64,000 nucleotides of DNA from [Clostridium] clostridioforme AGR2157 (lineage in GTDB: Bacteria; Bacillota; Clostridia; Lachnospirales; Lachnospiraceae), in the NCBI RefSeq assembly GCF_000424325.1, contig NZ_AUJR01000003.1:62001-126000 (forward strand). The letters are read 5' to 3'. The notes under the pieces were generated by a model that worked only from the letters and a program-made list of their open reading frames with translations, did not search any database and was not told the origin of the DNA. This document shows, in pieces, positions 52,101-60,125 of this stretch; position 1 is the stretch's first letter; each line of letters begins with the position of its first letter. A program made the translations under genes and the position numbers.

Positions 52101-53230
52101 AACGATGCATCGCCTGCGGCGCCCCTTTATGGGAGACGCCGCTGCTTACGTTAGATAATATGCCTGCCTCGGCCCAACACATGCCGGATGCACAGGGGGT
52201 AAAGGAGGACCGGGGACTGACCCTGGATTTATGCCAGTGTATGGGCTGCGGGCTGGTCCAGTTTGACTGTGAGCCGGTGGACTACTACCGGGATGTGATT
52301 CGGGCCGGCGGTTTTTCCAGGACCATGGTAGAGCTGCGCAGATACCAGTATAAGCATCTCATTGACAGCTATCATCTGGAGGGAAAGAAGTTCATCGAAG
52401 TGGGATGCGGCCAGGGAGAATTCTTAAAGGTTCTGTCAGAATTCCCGGTGGAGGTCCACGGCATAGAGCATGATCCCCATCTGGTGGAACTGGCAAGGGC
52501 CCAGGGCCTGGATGTGACTGAAGGGTTTACGGAGACAGAGGATACGCGGTTTGCGGGAGGACTGTATGACGTATTCCTGTCCTTTAATTTCCTGGAACAC
52601 CAGCCGGATCCCAGCACCATGCTCCAGGCCATATACCGCAACCTGGAGGACGATGCCATGGGACTCATTACAGTCCCAAGCTTTGAATATATCATGGACC
52701 ACAACAGCTATTATGAGCTGATACGGGACCATCTGGCCTACTATACCTTTGAGACCCTTACCACCCTTCTGGAGCGCAACGGTTTCCAGGTGGAGGAGTG
52801 CGAGGTCATCAACCGGGACACGCTGTCCGTTATTGTGAAAAAGCGCCCGCAGATGGATACGGAGAACCTGCTGGAGTGTTATGTGAACCTGAAGCGGGAG
52901 ATGGAGTCCTACATGAAGTATCTGGATGCCTGGGATAAGAAGGTGGCCATTTGGGGAGCCAGCCACCAGGGCTTTACCCTTGCAGCCACCACCAAGCTGG
53001 GGGAAAAGGCAAGGTATATCATAGATTCCGCTCCCTTTAAGCAGGGAAAGTTTGCCCCCGCGTCCCATCTGCCCATCGTTGGCCCGGACCATTTCCATGA
53101 CCATCCGGTGGATGCCATCATAATCACGGCGCCCGGGTATACGGATGAGATAGCGGCCAGCATACGCCAGAAGTTCGGGACATCCGTGGAAGTCAGGGCC
53201 ATGCGTTCCAACCATCTGGAGATGGTTTAG
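52097..53230 (+). CDS. Sugar C-methyltransferase-type protein
   Basis: A 377-residue protein with the three-part layout of NDP-sugar C-methyltransferases. An N-terminal zinc-binding segment (CIACGAPLW, then LCQCMGCGLVQF) comes first. A central SAM domain (FIEVGCGQGEFLKVL, then FLSFNFLEHQPDP) follows. The C-terminal domain (VAIWGASHQGFTLAATTKLG) is like TylCIII/EvaC and relatives. Together with the ThDP enzyme this points to a branched-chain sugar. ATG 52097 overlaps the upstream stop as ATGA with AAGGAGAA before it. Confidence 0.82.
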   Translation: MKRCIACGAPLWETPLLTLDNMPASAQHMPDAQGVKEDRGLTLDLCQCMGCGLVQFDCEPVDYYRDVIRAGGFSRTMVELRRYQYKHLIDSYHLEGKKFIEVGCGQGEFLKVLSEFPVEVHGIEHDPHLVELARAQGLDVTEGFTETEDTRFAGGLYDVFLSFNFLEHQPDPSTMLQAIYRNLEDDAMGLITVPSFEYIMDHNSYYELIRDHLAYYTFETLTTLLERNGFQVEECEVINRDTLSVIVKKRPQMDTENLLECYVNLKREMESYMKYLDAWDKKVAIWGASHQGFTLAATTKLGEKARYIIDSAPFKQGKFAPASHLPIVGPDHFHDHPVDAIIITAPGYTDEIAASIRQKFGTSVEVRAMRSNHLEMV

Positions 53231-53243
53231 GAGGGATGAGAAG

Positions 53244-54197
53244 ATGCGTATAGTAATTACCGGAGCAACCGGTTTTATCGGAAGCAGTCTGGCCAGGGTG
53301 TTTCTGGAGCAGGGGGCCCATGTGTACGCCCTGGTGCGTCCGGGGTCTCTTCATCTGGACGCCCTACCGGTTCATGAGAGACTGCATACAGTGGCCTGTG
53401 ACCTGGCCCATGTGCTGGAATGCGTCCCTGAGGTGGTAGAGGCAGACGGTTTTTTCCATATGGCCTGGGGCGGCGTGAACCGGGAGGAGATAGACTCGCC
53501 CGAAGTCCAGGCCCGCAATGTGGCCGGCTCCCTGGACTGTGTGGAGGCAGCGGGACGTCTGGGCTGCCGGGTGTTCATGGATGCGGGTTCCAGAGTGGAA
53601 TACGGGGCCGTGGACGGAATTATGGAGGAGGAGGCGCCCTGCCGTCCCATCAATGAATACGGAAAGGCAAAATGGGAGTTTTACCAAAAGGCAGCTCCCC
53701 TTTGCAGCCGTCTGGGCCTTAACTATTACCATCTGAGATTTTTCAGCGTGTACGGCTGCGGGGATCATCCCTGGTCCATCATATCCACCCTGGTGCGGGA
53801 TTTAAGGCAGGATAAGAAGGTTTCCCTGAGCGCGTGCAGGCATATGTGGAATTTTATGTATATTGAGGATGCGGTACAGGCAGTATATGAATTATACAGG
53901 CAGGCCGTAAACGAAGGGCCTGATTGGAAAAAGGACGGTCCCTGCAGTCTCATAAGCGCTATTGTCAACATAGCCAGCCAGGACACCAGGCCCCTTCGAT
54001 CCTTTGTGGAGGAAATCCATGAAATCGTAGGATTTAAGGGAACGCTGGAGTATGGGACCTTTGTACAGGCCAAGGAGGGAGCCCTGTCCATCCGGCCTGA
54101 CATCACCAGACTTAAGAGACTCACAGGCGGCAGGTGGGAGGAACGGTATACCTTCCGCCAAGGCATCGAAGAAACCATAGAGAAAGAAGAAGCATAG
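53244..54197 (+). CDS. NAD-dependent sugar epimerase/reductase, second copy
   Basis: A 317-residue extended short-chain dehydrogenase with GATGFIG, the catalytic YGKAK and FSVYGCGDHPWSIIS. Sequence style and length match the product of 51105-52100, so the two probably arose by duplication and act at successive steps, for instance 3,5-epimerisation and 4-keto reduction. GGAGGGATGAG precedes ATG 53244. It is followed after 6 bases by a glycosyltransferase gene. Confidence 0.82.
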   Translation: MRIVITGATGFIGSSLARVFLEQGAHVYALVRPGSLHLDALPVHERLHTVACDLAHVLECVPEVVEADGFFHMAWGGVNREEIDSPEVQARNVAGSLDCVEAAGRLGCRVFMDAGSRVEYGAVDGIMEEEAPCRPINEYGKAKWEFYQKAAPLCSRLGLNYYHLRFFSVYGCGDHPWSIISTLVRDLRQDKKVSLSACRHMWNFMYIEDAVQAVYELYRQAVNEGPDWKKDGPCSLISAIVNIASQDTRPLRSFVEEIHEIVGFKGTLEYGTFVQAKEGALSIRPDITRLKRLTGGRWEERYTFRQGIEETIEKEEA

Positions 54198-54203
54198 AGA
54201 GAT

Positions 54204-55169
54204 ATGAAGAAAATCAGCGTATTGATTCCCTGTTATAATGAAGCGGAAAATGTAGGCCCTATCAGCAGGGCAGTGACGGAAATCCTGGAAAAAGAGCTGC
54301 CACAGTATGACTATGAGCTGGTATTCATTGATAATGATTCCACGGATGGCACCAGGGACATCATCCGGGGCCTGTGCGCGGACAACCCGCGCATCAAGGC
54401 CATACTCAATGCCCGGAATTTCGGTCAGTTCAACTCCCCCTATTACGGCATGCTCCAGGTTACTGGAGACTGCGTTATCGAAATGGTGGCGGATTTCCAG
54501 GACCCGGTGGAAATGATTCCCAAATATATCCGCGAGTGGGAGAAGGGATATAAAATCGTCATCGGCATCAAGACAAGCAGCAAGGAAAACCGGCTGATGT
54601 ACTGGCTCAGAAGCTGCTATTACAAGACCATCAAGAAATTGTCGGACGTGGAGCAGATTGAGCATTTTACCGGTTCGGGTCTCTATGACAGGGAGTTCAT
54701 TGAGGTCTTACGCAACCTGGATGACCCCACGCCTTTCCTCAGGGGAATCGTGGCTGAGCTGGGATACCGCCGCAAGGAGATTCCCTATGAGCAGCCGCGC
54801 CGCAGGGCGGGCAAGACCCATAATAACCTCTATCGTCTGTACGATGCCGCCATGCTCAGCGTTACTTCCTATACAAAGGCAGGTCTGCGTCTGGCTACGA
54901 TTTTCGGCAGCATATGCGCCGTTGTCAGCATGCTCATCGCCCTGGTCTACCTGGTAATGAAGCTGATTTGGTGGGACCGTTTCCCGGCAGGCATGGCGCC
55001 CATGCTTATCGGAATGCTGTTTTTGGGGTCGGTACAGCTGTTCTTCATCGGTTTTCTGGGAGAGTATATCATGAGCATTAACCAGCGGGTGATGAAGCGG
55101 CCCCTGGTCATTGAGGAAGAGCGTATTAATTTTAACGAGGAAGAGAAAAAGGGCGGTAATGAAGCATGA
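54204..55169 (+). CDS. Membrane-anchored family 2 glycosyltransferase (GtrB/DPM1-like)
   Basis: A 321-residue enzyme. The catalytic domain spans residues ~3-230 (SVLIPCYNEAENVGPISRAV, DNDSTDGT, then VADFQDP). Two C-terminal membrane helices (~235-260 and ~270-295: GSICAVVSMLIALVYLVM, IGMLFLGSVQLFFIGFLGEY) match polyprenyl-phosphate sugar synthases. It likely makes a lipid-linked monosaccharide for transfer outside the membrane. AGAGAGAT precedes ATG 54204. Its end overlaps the next gene by 4 bp. Confidence 0.85.
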   Translation: MKKISVLIPCYNEAENVGPISRAVTEILEKELPQYDYELVFIDNDSTDGTRDIIRGLCADNPRIKAILNARNFGQFNSPYYGMLQVTGDCVIEMVADFQDPVEMIPKYIREWEKGYKIVIGIKTSSKENRLMYWLRSCYYKTIKKLSDVEQIEHFTGSGLYDREFIEVLRNLDDPTPFLRGIVAELGYRRKEIPYEQPRRRAGKTHNNLYRLYDAAMLSVTSYTKAGLRLATIFGSICAVVSMLIALVYLVMKLIWWDRFPAGMAPMLIGMLFLGSVQLFFIGFLGEYIMSINQRVMKRPLVIEEERINFNEEEKKGGNEA

Positions 55170-57394
55170 AATATAAGATAGACGTGGTACGCATCCGGGA
55201 GAATTCCATTACCCTTAACGGATGGGCTATAGGTAAATCCCCTGACAGCAAGGCCACCTTCCGGGTGGAGGATGAGAAGCGCCAGCCGGTAAAATTCAAG
55301 CATGTAAATACACGCAGGGATGATGTGAGCCAGATATATTTTAAGAAGGTCCATGACCGGGAATTTGGATTTGACATCCAGTTTCCCTATGAGCGGGGGA
55401 AGGATTATTACCTGCTGATCCGCTGCGAGGGACGCCAGGCAAAAATCAAGTATAATGAGGAGCTGATTGCAAAGCGGGCCAGCGTGGCCCACAAGCGTAT
55501 GGAGAAGCTTAAGGACCTGATGAACATGGAGACAGTCCATGTGGCCATGGACTTTTGGAAGGAACATGGCCTTAAGGCTCTTGTGGTCAAGTCAAAGCAC
55601 AAGCTGCAGGGAATTGACAATGATTATGATTACAGCGAGTGGTATGAGCTGACCAAACCAACGGAAGAGGAGCTGGCGGAGCAGAGAAAGCATTTATTTG
55701 ACTTTGAGCCCATGCTGTCCGTTGTGATTCCCGCCTATAAGACCCCGGAGCGCTATCTCAGGGAAATGCTGGACTCTATCATGGAACAGACCTATACAAA
55801 CTGGGAGATATGCGTTGCGGACGGAAGCCCCAGGGGAGAGGGACTGGAGCGTGTGCTTAAGAAGTACGCGGACCGTGACCGGCGTGTGCGCTATGAGATT
55901 CTGGGCAGCAACCGCGGAATCTCAGGCAATACCAATGCAGCCCTGGATATGGCCAGGGGAGACTTTGTCATCCTGGCTGACCATGACGATACACTTCCTC
56001 CCAATGCTTTTTATGAGGTGGTGAAGGCAATCAATGAAAATCCGGACTGCCAGGTCATTTATTCCGATGAAGATAAACTGGACATGGATGGAAAGGCTCT
56101 GTTCGACCCTCATTTCAAACCGGATTTCAACCCGGATTTGCTGACCAGCGTCAATTATATATGCCATCTGTTCATCATAAGGCAGGATTTGTTAAAGCAG
56201 GTGGGCGGATTCCGCCAGGAGTTTGACGGCGCCCAGGATTATGATTTCATTTTCCGGTGTACGGAGGCGGCAAAGAGAGTATACCATATTCCCAAGGTCC
56301 TCTATCACTGGCGCTGCCATCAGAATTCCACGGCCAGCAACCCGGAGAGCAAGATGTATGCCTTTGAGGCCGGCTCCAGAGCTATCATGGCCCACTATGA
56401 GCGGATGGGAATTCCGGCGGTGAAGGTGGAGAAGGGCGTGGATTACGGCATTTACCATACCACGTTTGAGATACAGGGTGAACCTCTGGTGTCTGTCATC
56501 ATCCCCAATAAGGACCACAGCCAGGATCTGGATGTGTGCGTGCGCTCCCTGATGGAGAAATCGTCGTACCGGAACCTGGAATTCATTGTCGTGGAAAATA
56601 ACAGTTCCCAGAAGGATACCTTTGCCTACTACGATAAGATGCAGGCGGAGCACAGCAATTTCCGGGTGGTCACCTGGAAGCAGGGCTTCAACTATTCTGC
56701 CATCAATAATTATGGAGCTTCCTTTGCAAAGGGTGAATACCTGCTGCTGCTCAACAATGATACGGAGCTGATTGACGAGGACAGTATAAAAGAAATGCTG
56801 GGATTCTGTCAGAGGGAGGATGTGGGCATTGCAGGCTCCAGGCTTCTCTATGGGGATGACACCATACAGCATGCCGGAGTGGTCATAGGCTTTGGCGGCA
56901 TTGCCGGCCATACATTCATCGGCCTTCACAAGGCGGAGAACAGCTATTTCCACAGGGCCATGTGCGCCCAGGACTACAGCGCCGTCACAGCAGCCTGCCT
57001 CATGACAAAGAAATCCGTCTTTGACCAGGTGGGCGGTTTGAGCCCGGAGCTGGCAGTGGCCTTTAATGACATTGATTACTGCATGAAAGTACGCGCCCTG
57101 GGGAAACTGGTAGTGTATGCGCCTTATTCATGCTTTTACCATTATGAATCCAAGTCCAGAGGACTGGAGGATACGCCTGAAAAGATAGCCCGTTTTAACC
57201 GGGAGGTGGCCATCTTCATACGGAAGTGGCCGGATATCATTCAAAATGGCGACCCCTACTACAACCCCAACCTGACTCTGCGCAAATCTAACTTTGCGCT
57301 CAGGGACCTTCTGAAGGAAAAAATAGGTGAGCCTTATGACCTTAAGGTTTACCAACAGTTTGCGCCGGAGGACGATACGAAAGCACATGAGTGA
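55166..57394 (+). CDS. Two-domain family 2 glycosyltransferase
   Basis: A 742-residue protein. Residues ~1-90 are a beta-rich accessory domain (IRENSITLNGWAIGKSPDSK), as in other large Lachnospiraceae glycosyltransferases. The first GT2 domain covers ~185-400 (SVVIPAYKTPERYLREML, LADHDDTLPP with the DxD-type residues). The second covers ~435-700 (SVIIPNKDHSQDLDVCVRSL, LLLNNDTELID). Two active sites suggest a processive or disaccharide-adding enzyme, for rhamnan-like or similar glycans. ATGA overlap with the upstream gene; 8-bp overlap with the downstream one. Confidence 0.85.
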   Translation: MKYKIDVVRIRENSITLNGWAIGKSPDSKATFRVEDEKRQPVKFKHVNTRRDDVSQIYFKKVHDREFGFDIQFPYERGKDYYLLIRCEGRQAKIKYNEELIAKRASVAHKRMEKLKDLMNMETVHVAMDFWKEHGLKALVVKSKHKLQGIDNDYDYSEWYELTKPTEEELAEQRKHLFDFEPMLSVVIPAYKTPERYLREMLDSIMEQTYTNWEICVADGSPRGEGLERVLKKYADRDRRVRYEILGSNRGISGNTNAALDMARGDFVILADHDDTLPPNAFYEVVKAINENPDCQVIYSDEDKLDMDGKALFDPHFKPDFNPDLLTSVNYICHLFIIRQDLLKQVGGFRQEFDGAQDYDFIFRCTEAAKRVYHIPKVLYHWRCHQNSTASNPESKMYAFEAGSRAIMAHYERMGIPAVKVEKGVDYGIYHTTFEIQGEPLVSVIIPNKDHSQDLDVCVRSLMEKSSYRNLEFIVVENNSSQKDTFAYYDKMQAEHSNFRVVTWKQGFNYSAINNYGASFAKGEYLLLLNNDTELIDEDSIKEMLGFCQREDVGIAGSRLLYGDDTIQHAGVVIGFGGIAGHTFIGLHKAENSYFHRAMCAQDYSAVTAACLMTKKSVFDQVGGLSPELAVAFNDIDYCMKVRALGKLVVYAPYSCFYHYESKSRGLEDTPEKIARFNREVAIFIRKWPDIIQNGDPYYNPNLTLRKSNFALRDLLKEKIGEPYDLKVYQQFAPEDDTKAHE

Positions 57395-58466
57395 CCATAG
57401 AAATGATTATGAAGCGGGACGCGGTAATGAAACAGGACGCGGTAATGAAGCGGGACGCGGTAATGAAACAGGACGCAGGGCAGGCAGGCACAGCAAAGTG
57501 ACCATCGTCATACCGAATTATAACGGTCTTAAATTTATGGAGCCCTGTTTTAAAGCCCTTAATATGCAGATTTGCCGGGATTTTGACATCCTGGTGGTGG
57601 ACAACGGTTCCACGGACGGAAGTGTGGAGTGGCTGAAGGAGCACGGGATTCCGTCCATTTTCCTGCCTGAGAACACCGGGTTCTCCGGCGCGGTGAACGT
57701 GGGCCTTAAGGCGGCGTCAACTCCCTATGTGATTCTGCTCAACAATGACACGGAGCCGGACTTCCGCTATGTGGGAGAAATGATCAAGGCCATTGAGTGC
57801 TCCCCAAAGATATTTTCCGTCAGCTGCAAGATGATCCAGCTCTGCCATAAAGAGCTGATGGACGATGCCGGGGATATGTACAGTCTTTTGGGCTGGGCAT
57901 ACCAGAGGGGGGTGGGCCGCTCCTGTGCAAAATATAACAGGGCCTGCCGCATCTTCTCAGCCTGCGCCGGGGCAGCCATCTACCGCCGTGAGGTGTTTGA
58001 TGAAATCGGATACTTTGACGAGATGCATTTTGCGTACCTGGAGGACCTGGACGTTGGTTACAGGGCCAGGATTGCGGGATATGACAACATTTACTGTCCC
58101 ACGGCCATTGTCTATCATGTGGGAAGCGGCACCAGCGGTTCCAAGTACAATCCCTTCAAGGTAAAGCTGGCTGCCAGGAATAATATTTATCTGAATTATA
58201 AGAACATGCCCCTTTTGCAGCTGGCGGTGAATCTGCTTCCGATTCTCCTGGGAATGGGACTCAAATACATGTTTTTTAAGAAAAAGGGATTTGGAAGGGA
58301 TTATGCGGCTGGTGTGAGGGAAGGCCTGACAACCGCTAAAAGGTGCCGGAAGGTGCCTTACAGCAGGGAACGGCTTAAAAATTATCTGACCATTGAGTGG
58401 GAATTGATTACAGGGACCTTTATCTATGTTTATGAGTTTGCCGCAAGGCAGATTGCTAAATTATGA
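57387..58466 (+). CDS. Family 2 glycosyltransferase (rhamnosyltransferase-like)
   Basis: A 359-residue enzyme. Residues ~1-30 are a Gly/Arg/Asn-rich tail made of four 6-residue repeats (E-A/T-G-R-G-N). The GT2 fold starts at ~33 (KVTIVIPNYNGLKFMEPCFK, DNGSTDGS, LLNNDTEPD) and includes the acceptor-site motif YLEDLDVGYR, as in WbbL-type rhamnosyltransferases. A hydrophobic C-terminal segment may touch the membrane. ATG 57387 overlaps the previous stop by 8 bases. The repeats are most likely variable spacer and not part of the active site. Confidence 0.82.
   Translation: MSDHRNDYEAGRGNETGRGNEAGRGNETGRRAGRHSKVTIVIPNYNGLKFMEPCFKALNMQICRDFDILVVDNGSTDGSVEWLKEHGIPSIFLPENTGFSGAVNVGLKAASTPYVILLNNDTEPDFRYVGEMIKAIECSPKIFSVSCKMIQLCHKELMDDAGDMYSLLGWAYQRGVGRSCAKYNRACRIFSACAGAAIYRREVFDEIGYFDEMHFAYLEDLDVGYRARIAGYDNIYCPTAIVYHVGSGTSGSKYNPFKVKLAARNNIYLNYKNMPLLQLAVNLLPILLGMGLKYMFFKKKGFGRDYAAGVREGLTTAKRCRKVPYSRERLKNYLTIEWELITGTFIYVYEFAARQIAKL
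57411..57482 (+). repeat. In-frame 18-bp tandem repeats (four copies)
   Basis: Four 18-base units, GAAGCGGGACGCGGTAAT alternating with GAAACAGGACGCGGTAAT, lie inside the glycosyltransferase gene; the last copy is imperfect. The change is by multiples of 18, so repeat number would vary the tail length without a frameshift. Confidence 0.85.
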
Positions 58467-58576
58467 ACTTTTTCGAAATTAAGAGAAAAGTTATAGAATA
58501 ATGACGGCTTATCATGTATAATAACAACGATATTTACGGTAAGAAGGGATTCCCTGAGAAACCAAGGTGAAATACA

Positions 58577-59995
58577 ATGATAAAAGATAACCAGAAAAGG
58601 CTGAACCGCATGCATGTCCTGCTGGATATACTGGTCACTGTGGTGGCCTACGCTCTGGCATGGTTCATTGTCATCAGCGGAAAGGTACTGCCTATAGATG
58701 AGGGCGTGCTAAAGCCCCAGGTATATTTTATGGCGCTCATCTTTATCGTGCCCATATACCTGATTCTATATGCCAGTTTCCATCTGTATGTGCCCAAACG
58801 GATTCAGGGGCGGCGTTCAGAACTGGCGAATATCTGTAAGGCCAATGTCATCGGCCTCATGCTCTTTACGTTCGTGCTTTTTGGTCTGCGAAGGTTCGTA
58901 AGCCATCTGAGCTATTTCTCCACAAAGATGATTCTGGCATTCTTTGCGGCCAATATCATCCTGCTGGAAGCAGAGCGGATTTCAATACGTATCTTCCTGC
59001 GCTCCCTGCGGACCAACGGCTATAATCAGAAGCATGTGCTCCTCATTGGCTACAGCCGGGCGGCCGAAGGGTTCATCGACAGGGTCAGCGTCAATCCGGA
59101 ATGGGGTTACCATGTCCAGGGAATCCTGGACGACCACCGGCCGGCCGGCTTTGCATATAAAAAGGTACAGGTACTGGGACCCACCAATCATCTGGAGGAC
59201 TTCCTGGCATCCAATACGCTGGACGAAATAGCCATAACCCTGAGCATCAAAGAGTACTCTAATTTGGAACAGATTGTGGCGGCCTGCGAGAAATCAGGCG
59301 TGCATACAAAGTTCATACCGGATTATAATAACATAATACCGACGATTCCCTATATGGAAGACCTTCAGGGACTTCCGGTAATCCATATCCGCCATGTGCC
59401 CCTTACCGGGGTGTTTAATGCCACCATGAAGCGGATAGTGGACCTTGCCGGCGCTCTGTTTGGTCTGATTGTATTTTCGCCTCTCATGCTGGTCACGGCT
59501 CTGCTTATCAAAATCACTTCGCCCGGACCCGTACTTTTCAGCCAGGAGAGGATAGGGCTGCACAACCGTCCCTTTAAGATGTACAAGTTCCGCTCCATGG
59601 AGGTCCAGGACCCAGGCAGGGAACGCAGCCAGTGGACAACGCCCCATGACCCCAGGGTAACGCCTGTGGGACGTTTCATACGCAAGACAAGCATTGACGA
59701 GATGCCCCAGTTTTTTAATGTCCTCATAGGCGACATGAGTCTGGTGGGGCCCAGGCCGGAACGGCCGCTGTTTGTGGAAAAATTCAAAGAAGAGATACCG
59801 CGGTATATGATTAAGCACCAGGTACGCCCGGGGCTCACGGGCTGGGCCCAGGTCAATGGCTACCGTGGGGATACATCGATTACCAAGAGGATTGAACATG
59901 ACCTGTATTACATTGAGAACTGGAGCCTGGGTTTTGACTTCAAGATAATGTTTCTCACTGTTTTCAAGGGATTTATTAATAAAAATGCATATTGA
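58577..59995 (+). CDS. Polyprenyl-phosphate sugar-1-phosphate transferase
   Basis: A 472-residue initiating enzyme of the WbaP/WcaJ type. N-terminal membrane helices come first (~10-110: VTVVAYALAWFIVI, then YFMALIFIVPIYLILYAS). A Rossmann-like domain (~145-270) follows. The C-terminal catalytic domain from ~277 has KRIVDLAGALFGLIVFSPLM, KFRSM, SIDEMPQFFNVLIGDMSLVG and PGLTGWAQVNG. It attaches the first sugar 1-phosphate to undecaprenyl phosphate for glycan assembly. CAAGGTGAAAT precedes ATG 58577. It follows 110 bases after the last glycosyltransferase, with a TATAAT at 58517-58522 that may be a local -10 element. Confidence 0.9.
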   Translation: MIKDNQKRLNRMHVLLDILVTVVAYALAWFIVISGKVLPIDEGVLKPQVYFMALIFIVPIYLILYASFHLYVPKRIQGRRSELANICKANVIGLMLFTFVLFGLRRFVSHLSYFSTKMILAFFAANIILLEAERISIRIFLRSLRTNGYNQKHVLLIGYSRAAEGFIDRVSVNPEWGYHVQGILDDHRPAGFAYKKVQVLGPTNHLEDFLASNTLDEIAITLSIKEYSNLEQIVAACEKSGVHTKFIPDYNNIIPTIPYMEDLQGLPVIHIRHVPLTGVFNATMKRIVDLAGALFGLIVFSPLMLVTALLIKITSPGPVLFSQERIGLHNRPFKMYKFRSMEVQDPGRERSQWTTPHDPRVTPVGRFIRKTSIDEMPQFFNVLIGDMSLVGPRPERPLFVEKFKEEIPRYMIKHQVRPGLTGWAQVNGYRGDTSITKRIEHDLYYIENWSLGFDFKIMFLTVFKGFINKNAY

Positions 59996-60125
59996 TATGC
60001 ATGACGTTTGCGTTAAGAATGCTCCTGTGCTTTAGCCGTGCCCGGATACAGTCTGCGGGTCAGAGGAGCGGGGCTGCTTATATGTGTTTAGCGCCTGGTT
60101 TACGTGATGGAATGAGGATGGACGA

